A stretch of DNA of 64,000 nucleotides, from contig NC_067203.1 in the NCBI RefSeq assembly GCF_026262505.1, positions 4,960,001-5,024,000 on the forward strand. The letters run 5' to 3'. Shown one piece after another: positions 19,228 through 30,300 of the stretch; within the stretch, counting starts at the first letter, position 1, and the number at the start of each line of letters is the position of its first letter. A program made the translations under genes and the position numbers. The stretch comes from Trichomonas vaginalis G3 (Eukaryota > Parabasalia > Trichomonadida > Trichomonadidae). The notes below the pieces were generated by a model. The model was not told the origin of the DNA. It did not search any database and saw only the letters and a program-made list of their open reading frames with translations.

Positions 19228-20472
19228 TTAATGACTGTTTGAAACTTCAACGTATAATGAATTTTCCTCTTCTTCGCCAGCGTCTTCTTCCTCTTCATAT
19301 GACTCAGAAGGCTTTGCATCGCTAGTTTTCATATCCTGTTTGCTATCTACAGTATTATTTCCTGATTTTGTATTTGTCCTCGATTTGAGAGATTCTTTGG
19401 TCGATTCCTTGGTCGACTCTTTTGTAGAATCCTTTGTTGACTCATGAGTTGCTGTTTTTGTGGAATGTTTTGAAGCAGAAGAATCTTGAGTGTTTGCAGC
19501 TGAGCTCTTTGCACTGGAGTTCTTTGTTTTAGTGTGGAGACTCCTAAGAGTTGTATTTGTCTTCATATCTTCATTTGATATCTCTGTTGTATCGGCAACA
19601 GGGATTCTTTCGTATGCAGTTTCACGCTCAATCATCTTAGCGCGAAGTTCAAGCATCATTCTTGTTGCTGGACCAATTTCATGTGTTCCATCAAATTGGA
19701 ACAGTTCGTAAAGGTTTTCACCGGTCTTTGTAACGATAGCCTCCTTTGGAGCAGTATCCTGAGTTGGTTGTATGAAGGTTTTAGTCTGTAGAGAAGTCAA
19801 TGTTGGAGTTAATCCGGTATAATGTTCACGAGTTGAGAGAGCGGAGCTCTTTGACTTCAATGAGCGGCTTGCGATTGATTTCGGAGCTTCTGATGGCTGC
19901 TTTGACTTGTCATCTCTCTTAGAATGTCTGTGAGAAGATTTGGATTCATTTGTCATTGTTGGAGCACGAGATTCAAGAAGATTTGTAAATTCTGACATAT
20001 CCTGCGACTTGAGATATGTGTTATGTGGTTGATTTTGTTGTGTAGAAAGAGAAATGGATGGTTTCGGAAGTTTTTGATTTTCGCCATCTTGTGTTTCAGT
20101 ATATGTCTTAATATCCATTTCTGTCCTGATTTGTTTGAATAATGGTTTCTTCGGATCGAGGTTCAGCTTTCTGGCAATGTATTTATGTGTTCTTTCTTGT
20201 TTGATTACGTCTTTGCTTTCGATGGAAGCCTCCTTAAAGGCAGCATCCATTTGATGTGTCTTTAAAAAGTCCATAACAAACTCTTGTGCAATGCGATTTG
20301 CAAGTGTATCTGGCTGTGCTTTAAATTTGGAGTCAAAATTCTTTGTGTGGTTAACTATAGCATCAGCGATGGAATTGAGATAGATGGCGCGGATTACCTC
20401 AATGCTGGTGTCGATGTTTTGAAAGTTCTTCTTGCTCATCCAATTTTCTGCGGTGTAAGGATAACGCCACAT
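19228..20472 (-). CDS. LisH-like domain protein with Ser/Thr/Lys-rich tail
   Basis: 414 residues. Residues about 55-105 (LANRIAQEFVMDFLKTHQMDAAFKEASIESKDV, then RTHKYIARKLNLDPKKPLF) have the layout of a LisH dimerisation motif followed by the short helix seen in centrosomal proteins such as FOP and OFD1. The remaining 300 residues are low-complexity, rich in Ser, Thr, Lys and Glu, with a run of STKEST/STKDST repeats near residue 350 and an acidic YEEEEDAGEEEE end. A basal-body or cytoskeletal role is a reasonable guess for a flagellate but rests only on the LisH resemblance. A TGTCACTTTTAT block lies about 135 bases upstream on the coding strand's opposite side. Confidence 0.6.
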   Translation of the reverse strand: MWRYPYTAENWMSKKNFQNIDTSIEVIRAIYLNSIADAIVNHTKNFDSKFKAQPDTLANRIAQEFVMDFLKTHQMDAAFKEASIESKDVIKQERTHKYIARKLNLDPKKPLFKQIRTEMDIKTYTETQDGENQKLPKPSISLSTQQNQPHNTYLKSQDMSEFTNLLESRAPTMTNESKSSHRHSKRDDKSKQPSEAPKSIASRSLKSKSSALSTREHYTGLTPTLTSLQTKTFIQPTQDTAPKEAIVTKTGENLYELFQFDGTHEIGPATRMMLELRAKMIERETAYERIPVADTTEISNEDMKTNTTLRSLHTKTKNSSAKSSAANTQDSSASKHSTKTATHESTKDSTKESTKESTKESLKSRTNTKSGNNTVDSKQDMKTSDAKPSESYEEEEDAGEEEENSLYVEVSNSH

Positions 20473-21227
20473 TATCGTCGTCCGATAATTGGAATCAATT
20501 TTTCTTACATTTTAGTAATATTTCATACTGACAATAGGAGTGAGAATGCATTTGTAGTGTTAATTCTAAAATTCTTTATCATTTTCGGGCTATTTTCTAA
20601 ACATTTGTCACTTTTATTTCAATTTTGTTCAGCCGATTTGTATCTTCATGCACCTTAACAACAGTCTAAATTTGGTTTTCTTTATAGAAAATGGCTTCAA
20701 AAAAAGAAATTAATCAAATTGTATTCAATATCAGCTCTCTATGATTAAAATTCCATAGCCAATGGAACTTCTCAATGAAGTTTATTGATTTTTTCATTCA
20801 TGCAAGAGCTATTGCTTGTAAAAATACATTATATTCATCCAATAATTCTAATGAGTGATATGTTCAGCTTCATTATCTTAAAATTTGTTTGTTGGGTATA
20901 TGTGAGATAGAATGGAAGTATCTTGGAATTCCTAAAAAAATTCGAAAATTAAAAAAATAAATTATAAAAATACATTTTGATTCTAAAATTTTTATAAAAC
21001 AAAAAAATTTTGAGAAACATAAAATATACCATTAAGTTATATTTTATCTTGGTATTCTATTTTTCATGGAATTATATTAAAATTATAGTTTTTCAAATTT
21101 GATTTTTTCATTTGGCATGTTCAGATTCAAAAATGATGCTATTTCCAAAATAAATCTTATAACTGTGCAAATACTTCTCTTAAAAAGCCTTAATAAATTC
21201 ATAACTTGACGTTAACTCTAGATTTAA
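20473..21227. other. intergenic between divergent genes, no feature seen
   Basis: A long AT-rich spacer that should hold the promoters of both flanking genes. A 124-codon plus-strand frame overlaps the 5' end of the LisH gene and is treated as a shadow. No repeat was recognised. Confidence 0.55.
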
Positions 21228-21665
21228 ATGACTCAAACTCCTACTGAAGTTATCCCAAGCTCAACTACAATAGAACCTGAAGAATCGAAGTATAGAGGGC
21301 AAGTTGAAGATATCAAGAGGCGTTCCAATGATATTTTAGAACGAATTCAGGATTTCGAGAACAATAGTAAAGCTTTAAGAGAACAACAAGAATACGAAAG
21401 AGAAAGGAAAATGAAAGACCGCTTAAGACTTAAAAAGAGTGATCCTTTTACACCGAGAACTTTTGAATCACTTCACGAAGAAGAATTAGATCTTAGAGCA
21501 CAATTACAACGTCTTAAAAAGAAAAATTCACGATTAAAGAGTCAAATGGATGACATGAAAAAGCTATTAGCTGATTCAGAGGCAAAGGAGCGGGAACTAC
21601 AAGATGAACTCGATTTTACATACCAAAAACGTCTTCTATTAAGCAAAAAGCTCGAAGATATTTAA
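21228..21665 (+). CDS. short coiled-coil protein
   Basis: 145 residues. After a 20-residue Thr/Ser/Pro-rich start, residues about 23-60 and 82-143 form heptad-rich coiled coil: QVEDIKRRSNDILERIQDF and LRAQLQRLKKKNSRLKSQMDDMKKLLADSEAKERELQDEL. The segment between (KKSDPFTPRTFESLHEEELD) is a likely hinge. No enzymatic motif, signal or membrane segment. The build resembles small cytoskeletal or vesicle-tethering coiled-coil proteins, but no family can be named. Confidence 0.75.
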   Translation: MTQTPTEVIPSSTTIEPEESKYRGQVEDIKRRSNDILERIQDFENNSKALREQQEYERERKMKDRLRLKKSDPFTPRTFESLHEEELDLRAQLQRLKKKNSRLKSQMDDMKKLLADSEAKERELQDELDFTYQKRLLLSKKLEDI

Positions 21666-21942
21666 TTTGTTTGTAATAAAATCTATAATTTTTATTAATA
21701 GGGTTCTTCATATAATTTTTTTAAATATATTCAAAATCAGGATCAGGGGAAGCAAAACTTTGTGTCTTTCCATACTTTTCTTGATAAAATGTTAAAAAAT
21801 ATGAGATGTCAACAAGTAATTACGGAAGGTTTCTGGATCATGAAAAAGAATATGTTAGTATCACATATGTGATTATAATAGAAGTCAGTTAAAAATAAAA
21901 CAATTTAAACAAATATTGCATTAAAATTCATAATAAACTAAA

Positions 21943-22959
21943 TTACAGTTGGCTCTCTTGTTCAACCGGAGTTTGCAGCTTATCCTCATCAAGCATTTTA
22001 TTATCATCGTCATCGAATTTGAAATCTTCATCGGTTTTACGCTTGGTGTTGCGGATGATTCTTCTATATCTCTTCTTTGGTAAACTAGCCTTTTCAAGAG
22101 CCCTTTGTTCACGTAGTTTCTTCTTATGACAATAAGAAATAATACGGTAAATAATACATCCAACAGCACATCCAGAAAAAATAACAATAAGAACAATTGA
22201 AATGATGTTACTGTATTTATCATCTACCTCTGGTGGTGGGAAATCGTTGACAAATTCACCAAGGAAGAATTTATCTTCAGTTGTATTGAGGAATTGTGTA
22301 ATATTTGTCTCAGGAATAATGTCTTCGCAGTGAACTGTAATATTTAAGTCTGATGAAATGTTGACTTCTTCATTTGTTTTTTCGATGAAGAACAATGCAG
22401 GATCATCAGCAGAAGAAACTCCTTGGAATCTATTGTTTCCGGAATATCTTCTTGGAATCAAATCATTTCTTTTAATATTTAGATAATCGTATTCACCTAA
22501 TTGATAGTTAACTTTGTAATTAAAAGAACCGTATGCAGCATTGAAGAAGCAAAAACCTGTTTCATTGTCAAGAGTACCATTTGAAACTTTGAAAGAATAA
22601 TCTCTTTGATTTGTGACAAGTCTGCTGGAGCATGAGTCAGGAAAGATAGCGTAAGAAAATTTAACGTTTGTTGCTGCAGGAGCTCGGATTCTAACGTATC
22701 CAGTTGTGGAACCGAACCAATATCCGGAAATATTATACGTAGAGTTAACAATTTTGATATCTCCAACATTTTCACATTCTCCATCCTCTTGATTAAGGCA
22801 TACAGATGCTGATGCATTGACAAGATAATCGAAAATTAAAACTGTTTTTGGCTTAGTTATTTGCAGACAAATTAAAGATCCATCAACTACAGCAAAATGG
22901 TGTTGTCCTGTGGTGTCAATCTTAAATGCATCGTCGCAGTCAGCACGATTGATCAGCAA
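21943..22959 (-). CDS. type I membrane protein, 5' end missing or decayed
   Basis: 338 codons without an ATG near the start; the first Met is close to the C terminus. Residues about 5-245 are an extracellular-type region with many N-glycosylation sequons (NAS, NST, NGT, NET, NIT) and about eight cysteines. One membrane segment follows at about 252-272 (ISIVLIVIFSGCAVGCIIYRI), then a basic and acidic cytosolic tail (KKRYRRIIRNTKRK, DDDD). A signal peptide is expected but absent. Upstream, minus-strand stretches to about 23145 still read like extracellular protein in other frames (DMSIRGLCPHLKAESYIVIADQS; SDPSVQFWILFLS), so the 5' part seems shifted out of frame. It may be a pseudogene, or a first exon is unseen. 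Confidence 0.6.
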   Translation of the reverse strand: MLINRADCDDAFKIDTTGQHHFAVVDGSLICLQITKPKTVLIFDYLVNASASVCLNQEDGECENVGDIKIVNSTYNISGYWFGSTTGYVRIRAPAATNVKFSYAIFPDSCSSRLVTNQRDYSFKVSNGTLDNETGFCFFNAAYGSFNYKVNYQLGEYDYLNIKRNDLIPRRYSGNNRFQGVSSADDPALFFIEKTNEEVNISSDLNITVHCEDIIPETNITQFLNTTEDKFFLGEFVNDFPPPEVDDKYSNIISIVLIVIFSGCAVGCIIYRIISYCHKKKLREQRALEKASLPKKRYRRIIRNTKRKTDEDFKFDDDDNKMLDEDKLQTPVEQESQL

Positions 22960-23159
22960 TTACAATATAAGATTCTGCCTTCAAATGAGGACACAATCCT
23001 CTAATGGACATGTCCTCATCATGCTCGGGCCATTTTACATTGACTAAGGAATAAGATCCAAAATTGAACAGAAGGATCAGATATAATTGTATTCACAATA
23101 TCAACGATAAGGAAATCAGTATGAATTATATCATTGTCTATATCCTGTAAAATTTAATA

Positions 23160-24434
23160 ATTTTAACTTTTTATCCTTTGAATTCTCAAAAAACTAAACA
23201 ACATCCGATATTCATAGTACATAAGTAGCATGAAACATATAAATTCAAACCTAAAAGAATCTAGAAAGAATGTATTCAAATAAAATTCTTCAGAGAAAGC
23301 AAATCTCTTGCAGGTTTTTAGCAACATAAACGTTGTAACTCCATACTTGTGCTTGATAGAAGATGCACCAAATATTTATGGTGAATTTATAAGATTTTGA
23401 AGGCATTTTAGTTATTCTGTTAATTCAAGAAGGATAATTTGGATCTAAAGAGTGCTTATCTGTAGCGAAAATATTTTATCTTATACTTGTTAGGAGTTGC
23501 AATAAAGGAGTACCAATGATGGTTTGACAAATTTCTTTCAATTTTGATCTTCGATTTGATGTCCTCACAGATGATCCTGAAAGATTTATCATATCGAAAC
23601 AATATTGATATGTGTCACATAATTACCAATTCAATTAAAATGACCAATACGTCTTTTTTCCCAATTCATGGGTTGACATTTCACACTCAATCAGTTTTGA
23701 ATTATGAAATCACATAAATGCATAAAATTATCTAAAATTACATCAAAATAATAGTATTAATTCGCGAACTGAAAATTAGATCACTCAATAAATTGAGAAC
23801 GTTGACGAATAAGCTTGAAGTATTTATAAACATGGTCCAAAAGTAGCTAGTTTTAAGGAAAAAACGAAAACAAATAATTGAGAATATGGTTGAAGAAATT
23901 TTCAAACCAATCAATTGAAAAGTATTCAAAAAATATTTTGGTATCGTCTGAATATAACAAATATATATGCTCATTATAATTTTTTGATTGCATTTTTGTG
24001 AATTTTCAATTTCATTTATGGATTAAATGATATTTTATACTTACATTTATTAAATAAATAATGTTATAAGTAATTACATCACTCAATACGTTATAATAAC
24101 CTTATTAATTAGAATATAGATTCTCCAAAAGAATATGACCTTTTACTCTATATTTGGCAATAAGAAAAATCTTATTCAATATCTTGGAAGTCAAAAGTTG
24201 AATAATTTGATTAGATGATATTTTTATTTAATATTTTAGTTTCCAAAATTATAAAAGAATATTGAATTAATAACCGTAGGGATACTGTTTTTAAATTTTC
24301 AGAAAGTCCAATTCAAATCATCTCTCAGAAAATATCAACTGATGATCAAACTATTTTTATCTAATATTTACCATATATAACAAATTCACTAAAACTATTT
24401 TTTCAATGTACTCTTAAAATTTGCAATTTGTTGA
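23160..24434. other. intergenic, no feature seen
   Basis: Long AT-rich spacer between divergent genes. No intact frame, repeat or RNA gene was recognised. Confidence 0.55.
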
Positions 24435-25577
24435 ATGATGTTTGTTCTAGCTCTAACTTTTTGCTGCTCATCTTTTTATAGAAAGTTCCTTCATAAAGAC
24501 GAATCAAGTACATGGTCAACATACTTCCCTTCCACTACAATGCCTTCCATTACAAAAGGAAGAAATCCCAATCTTTCAGCAAACGTGAACTCAGCATCCG
24601 AATATTATCTCTCTTTTTGTGAATTCTCATTCATCAAAAATAACGCAGTTACAGTAAATGGCGCTAATATTATCATGTTGATTTCTGATTCAACGTTTTT
24701 CAACTGTTCCAAACTGATTACAAGCAGCTCGGAGAGTCACATATACGGCTGCATATTATCATTTAACGGAACACAGTCAAGTAAATTCCAGCAAGTTCGA
24801 GTTTGCGCTTCATTATGCAGATTTATTCTCGAGAACAATTCCTTATCCATCACAAATCCAGATAGATCATATACAGTCTCAAATATCTCCAATAGTTTCT
24901 ATAGCGACATTTTTTCCTATAGTAAGTTGCAATACGGACATTTCGAATCCATTACTTCAGAAGAAAGTGCCTGCAGTGAACTCTCAACATTCTACTGCTG
25001 TGGAGACTTTCACCTTGGCCTTGGAACCTCTTACATGCGTACACACAACGCACTTTTCCAAGAAAACAATATAACTCATTGTTTCTCAAGATACTACGCA
25101 GACTTTTATCTAAGAGGTTACACAGATGATTCCGACATAAGCCACGCACGTACAAAGTACAACCAACTCGACAACTTGTACGTAGGAGACTTATATGTCC
25201 TGTTTTTCCAATGGACAGATGCAACCATGGAAAACACAAATATTCATGATTGTTTGGACATCAATGGCTTCTTCGGAACACTTTTCACAAGTAGTGCTCC
25301 GTTAACTTTCAAACATTGTTCGTTCATCAATCTCACGAAAGGAGATTTTTATACTTTTAAGTTCACAAACTTTACTTGTACAATTGATTTTATTGACACT
25401 TATTTTGAGGATTCAGGGGTTACAAAGTTCTCAAATCCTGTTACTTTCAGCGCTCCAACATGCGAATACATTGCTCCTCATGCAGATGAACAGAAACCTC
25501 AACTGCCTGAATCAAATAAGAAATTTGAGAGACCAATTAAAGGTCTAATGTATTTAGGCCTACAATGCATAGTATAA
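24435..25577 (+). CDS. secreted or surface protein, beta-helix-like
   Basis: 380 residues. The N terminus (MMFVLALTFCCSSF) looks like a short signal peptide. The body is rich in Ser, Asn, Phe and Cys with repeated short blocks of the type FxNCSKL, HCSFINLTKGDFY, IHDCLDINGFFGT and FQENNITHCFS. This is the pattern of trichomonad surface proteins predicted to form right-handed beta-helices, related to the polymorphic membrane protein group. There is no C-terminal membrane anchor, so the product would be secreted or a truncated member. Higher G and C than its surroundings supports a real coding gene. Function is unknown; host contact is a family-level inference. Confidence 0.6.
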   Translation: MMFVLALTFCCSSFYRKFLHKDESSTWSTYFPSTTMPSITKGRNPNLSANVNSASEYYLSFCEFSFIKNNAVTVNGANIIMLISDSTFFNCSKLITSSSESHIYGCILSFNGTQSSKFQQVRVCASLCRFILENNSLSITNPDRSYTVSNISNSFYSDIFSYSKLQYGHFESITSEESACSELSTFYCCGDFHLGLGTSYMRTHNALFQENNITHCFSRYYADFYLRGYTDDSDISHARTKYNQLDNLYVGDLYVLFFQWTDATMENTNIHDCLDINGFFGTLFTSSAPLTFKHCSFINLTKGDFYTFKFTNFTCTIDFIDTYFEDSGVTKFSNPVTFSAPTCEYIAPHADEQKPQLPESNKKFERPIKGLMYLGLQCIV

Positions 25578-26049
25578 TGCTAGTTTTTATTATTTATTTA
25601 TCTTGTAAATTATTATTTTTTTGTCGGTTCTTCTATATTCAATTATTTTTTTTGCCGTTGAATTTTTGAATACTCAAAGATTTTGTAATCAATTGAATTT
25701 TGATTATTTTTACATCACAGGTATTTCATTTAATCATAATTTAAAGCATTATGAATAATTAGTCATAATTTTGAATATGAGTGACATTTCACACATTTGC
25801 CAATTTCCATGGTTGAGCTGTTGGAAAATATAATATGGATTCATATTCCATTTTCATTTTGTAAACTTTTCATGTGTTAATTGCATTTTAAATCTGATTT
25901 GAAAAATTGAAATGTTTACATATCTAATTTCTATGTAAGAATGAAGAAACTAATGGAGGATCTCTTAAGAAATTTTAAGTGTATCGATGATGTTTTATGA
26001 GTTATCCAATAGGATGAGACTTTTGAGAACTTTACACAAATTATAACGG

Positions 26050-26122
26050 AATAGTTGCGACACTTATTTATAAGCCCGAAAAAGTATCAAGCAACTATTA
26101 ATATATATATATTCACTTTTTA
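26050..26122 (-). repeat. small hairpin repeat, copy 1
   Basis: Outer arms AATAGTTGC (26050-26058) and GCAACTATT (26091-26099) can pair; the inner part includes ATAAGCCCG and AAAAAGTATCA. Read on the minus strand it shares the order AAAAAGTG, AATATATAT, TTAATAG, TGATACTTTTT, GGGCTTAT with the copy at 46820-46905. There the outer arms are AATAGGTT and AACCTATT, so the arms changed together. Confidence 0.65.
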
Positions 26123-26316
26123 ATCATATTCCCTCCTCTCAAAAAGTGACTAATATATTTTGAATATATCATGTAAATATTTACAAAATTTTATAAAATT
26201 TCTTTATAAAACAACATTATATAATATCTTTAAAAACGCATTGGTGTCATCCATTTAGAAGCTCCCCACGTATTGGGATGATACAAATTGGCTTTTGGAG
26301 GCTGTCTATCATTATC

Positions 26317-26375
26317 AGCAACATGTTGGTTTTTCAATACCTATCTCATACCGAAATGGCTCACCAAAAAGGTGA
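26317..26375. pseudogene. relic of the 3' end of the large ankyrin-type gene
   Basis: The plus strand reads IPKWLTKKVTF, close to VPKWLTKKVTE at the C terminus of the gene at 27326-30997. Immediately to the left, KVLKNQ from the same C terminus reads on the minus strand. The two adjacent pieces are therefore in opposite orientation, suggesting a small inversion in a decayed copy. Confidence 0.5.
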
Positions 26376-26624
26376 CATTTTTGGCGCCAATAATTTGATT
26401 TTTCTGATTCTTTCTATTTAGATATATTTATTTAATATTCATATTCCTTTATATTGCCTCATATTATTTCCCATTTTTAATCATATTATACAAATCTTTA
26501 ATAATTTTTAATGTTTTGAGCTTCAAAATCTTGTTCTAACTATTTTCATTCATATATCCTAGAAAAAATTAAAAAGTTTTTAGAAATAAAAATGTTTGTA
26601 TGTAAAGTATTGAAAATATTCTAG

Positions 26625-26783
26625 ATGAGAAGACATTCTCCAGAAGAGATTGATATTGATTGGCTTTGTGAAGCCATCACAAAATCAAATAATGGAGTTA
26701 AGTTAACTGATATTTGCGCGAAAGCTAAAATAAATCATGAAGGCAGAGTTATATATAATCATACTATCTTAAAGTATTCCTAG
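26625..26783 (+). CDS. short frame, 52 codons, possible helix-turn-helix relic
   Basis: An ATG-initiated frame of 52 codons starts MRRHSPEEIDIDWLCEAITK and contains GVKLTDICAKAKINHEGRVIYN, which has the spacing of a helix-turn-helix. The composition is more protein-like than surrounding chance frames, and after the stop nothing similar continues. It could be the head of a decayed transposase or regulator. The assignment is weak. Confidence 0.3.
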   Translation: MRRHSPEEIDIDWLCEAITKSNNGVKLTDICAKAKINHEGRVIYNHTILKYS

Positions 26784-26975
26784 AAATTTCCAAAATTAAC
26801 CGAAATATAACTGTACAGAATTACTATTTTCGAGATAAAATTCATATGGAAATACTAATTCATAACGCTTTATGTTATATAAATTTAATTTATAAAAATT
26901 TCAAAATAAATCAAATTTAACACAATGAATATAACTGCAATCGAGGTTTTTGACGATTGATTCTTACGAGAAGTT

Positions 26976-27210
26976 TTCCAAACTTTGAGTTAATGTCTTG
27001 ACATTAACTCAAAGTTTGGAAGTCTAATAAGGGGAATTGTAGGCTATGAGGCACTGATATATAATCAGTACCTCATAGCCTGCAATTCCCATTAGAAATC
27101 GGAGAAACTTTGTCCGCATAACTTATGATGCGGACAAAGTTTCTCCCATTTCTACTTAGAATGAAAGGGCAAGAGGTATATAGGTACACTATATATCTCT
27201 TGCCCTTTCC
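26976..27210 (-). repeat. single four-hairpin unit, diverged, reverse orientation
   Basis: Four hairpins stand side by side. A' is 26976-27021 (22-base perfect arms with TTCCAAACTTTGAGT, 2-base loop). B' is 27031-27090 (arms with GGCTATGAGG and CCTCATAGCC). C' is 27101-27146 (GGAGAAACTTTGTCCGCAT and its complement). D' is 27163-27210 (GAAAGGGCAAGAGGTATATA and near complement). Read on the minus strand the order is D, C, B, A, which is the cyclic order of the eight-unit array at 61464-63420. Stems differ from the array by paired substitutions. It lies about 115 bases beyond the 3' end of the minus-strand gene at 27326. Confidence 0.92.
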
Positions 27211-27325
27211 TTCTTACCTAAAGACTTCCAATCTTATTTTTTTTCCAATTTTTCCCCTAAATTTAAATCTTATATAATATAAATAAAATGCATAATATCA
27301 ATCACAAAAATTAATGTTTATTTTT

Positions 27326-30300
27326 TTAATTAAAATTGCCGCGCAATTTAAGGTTTTCTGTCACTTTTTTTGTTAGCCATTTCGGTACGAAACGTTGGTT
27401 TTTCAATACCTTTGGAACTTTTGAATCAAGGAGATCTAAAATATATTTTGTATCACCATCAAATTTCTTTTCTCCAGTTTTGTAAAATTCAATGAGAGAA
27501 ACAACAGAAGGGTTCTTTACCTTCTCGAACTCGATATCTAACAAAGGAATAAGCTTTTGAACATAGTATTTCTCGCCATTCTGTTCAAAAATGTTAAAAG
27601 CAGCCAAAAACGGTTCAAAACTTCCATGTGCATTAACATTGAATTTCTTTTCGATCAATAAGTCAAACATTGCTTTTCTTTCGTTTTTGATGACATATTC
27701 CAATAAATTCACTTCCTTAGAATATTTGAAATTATCTTCAGGCGCAAAATAGACATCTTGGATTTCATTTTTCTTCGAAACCATTAATTTGAAAATAGCA
27801 AATCTGTCGAATTTCACGGCAACGCAAATAGGAGAGATCATTCTCAAATCATAACTATCTAAATCCATCTTATATAAGACATCATCAACAAAATCAACGT
27901 TTCCAAAATAAATTGCTAAATACAAAAGTTCGATGTAAAAATCACATTCCAATTTTTCAGAAGTTTTGTTCATTATGTCAAATAAATTATTCATGAATTC
28001 AGTAGGGTATGTTCTGAGCATATCAATCAAATCTTCTTTGTCTTCATTACTAAGTTCAGAATCAAAAAATGAATAATAAAAATCATTGCAAAAAAGTGAC
28101 ACAAAAAGATGAAATTGAACTGGATATTTTGCAGAATTCCAAATTGGCTCAATAAATGACTTGTTTTTCGTTCTTGCATAAGCAACCAAGAATTTTTGAT
28201 TACTTGGATATCCTGAATTATTTGGAATGTTCGTGAAAAGAGGAACAAAAGGATATTTAAGCAAAGATTTGATGTTTGGATTCGATTCCATTGAGAAATT
28301 AAGCATTTTTGGTATATATCCTTTATCAGAAAATCCTTGTTTGAATCCATGATCAGAAACGTATTGAATTAATTCTTTGTCATCTTTCGCAAAACATAAA
28401 TGGAAAATTGTTTTTCCATCAACACAAAAACAATTTTTCGGAATATCAAAGTTTTCTATCAATATTTTCACTAATTCTTCATTGTTGTCGTTGATTGCAA
28501 TGCCTAAACCATTAACTAAAGAAGTATTATTAATTTTGAATTTTGTCAAAACCGTTTTGACAAAACCATTTGATTTGTTTGATTGGCAAAAAGCACAAAA
28601 ATGAATTTGATCAATTTCAATTGATTTGTCAAAATTAATTTGTAGATTCATTATATATTTCAATAATAATTGAAGAGCGAATGGGAACAAATCAATTTTC
28701 TCGAAATAATACTTTTTGTTGCCAACAAAAAATATTTCTTTTGAAATTATTTGGCCGGCCAAATACCTATTAATTTGGACATTATTTTCCAAATAATTTT
28801 CAACAATTTTGGAGAGTTGGACAGCAGATATATTCTTGTATTCAAAACATGATATTTCCATTGGAATAAAACGTGACAATGTCAAATTTTTCAATGCAGA
28901 ATTTGTCACTTTTGGAGTAATTTCCAAGAAAGACAGCGCTGGTTCAATTTCGGATTCTGTGAACTGATGGAATTCGAAGTAATTCGACTTATCAAAGAAA
29001 TAATTTTCCAAATCTTTGAAAGCAAATTTTGAAATTATAAAAGTTTTTGATTGAATCAAATCCAATTTTTTGTTTTCAATCAAATACTTACAGCATTTTT
29101 CATTGATTGTTAGTTTGTCAAGAAGAGAAATATCTCTAGAAATAATCTTAGGCCAGTCAGGTAAATTCTGATACAAAGGATTCCGGAAAATTCTCGTGTA
29201 ATCTTTCGAATTCACTTTTGAAAGTTTCAAAACTAAATCTGTGTATTTCTCAGATGTCAAAGTTCTTTCTGAAAGAGGAATACTTATCAAAGAGTAATAT
29301 AATATGTAGTTAATCATCTCATCAGTTGTTGTTTCAATAGAAAACCTCTTTGACAATATAATTTGTCCAACTAAATCATCATAATCTAGTCGTTTAATTT
29401 TATCAATTTTTTTGATAAAATTCAGATTATACAAAGCAAATAATAACTCCTGACAATATTGACCGGACCTGGTATTCATTAATATACCTAAAACATTAAC
29501 ACATGTTATTTTTTCGACAACTTCAATGCTGGAAAAGAAAAGATCATAAAAAATTTCAGAATTAATTGAAAAATAAGGATTATTCAGAGTTTTCAACAGC
29601 CTGAGACGAAGATCTACTGGTACTTGCATACAAACGATCGATTCAAATAATTCTGATGATTGTTTCGTTTCAAAAATTTCCACTTTTTGTTCAACTGTCA
29701 ATTTTGTGTCAAAATTTTTAATTTTGAGCAAAGTATCAATCAGATTTTTCTTATCAGAGATTCTAGGGCTGTCTCTGACGAAACAGAAGAGTTTGAAGAT
29801 TAATGAAGGATCAACAAATGTAGAATAACTGTTTCTTAAGCAATTTTGAATAAAACTGGTTCGTTGTAGTTCTTCTTGATCAGATAACCCGACTTCTGAT
29901 ATTCCTGGTGATAAATAAACATATTTGAGAAGCATTGTTTCGCGATTAAAATAATGTTTGTAATTTAATGCGCTAACTATGTTTCTAATGTACTCATATT
30001 GCTTCATATCGGATAATATTTCACAAACTTCTTCAATAAGCTTCATATTTTGTGATACTGTAAGATTGGAAAAAATATATTTTGATTTACACATAAGAAT
30101 GACTTCAACAATGAATCTTGGTGTCGTAAAAGACTTCAATATGTTTAATGATGGGTATTCCATACAAGAAATGATGAAATTATGTGTAGATTCGAAATCA
30201 TAATGATGTTTGTCTAAATAAAGCAATGCTTTGAAAGAGCATGTTGTAGAACTGACCTTCTTAAATTGATCATTAGTAACGTAATCGAATAATTCATCAT

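Larger units (their letters stand above)
25578..26975. other. intergenic with hairpin DNA and small relics
   Basis: Mostly empty AT-rich DNA. It holds the hairpin repeat at 26050-26122, a relic of a neighbouring gene's 3' end at about 26317-26375, and a 52-codon frame at 26625-26783. The strong hairpin unit follows at 26976. Confidence 0.6.

Noticed and set aside
22960-23050. A classical trichomonad intron upstream of the membrane glycoprotein
   Set aside because: No GTATGT donor with an ACTAACACACAG-type acceptor could be placed to bring the shifted stretches into frame.
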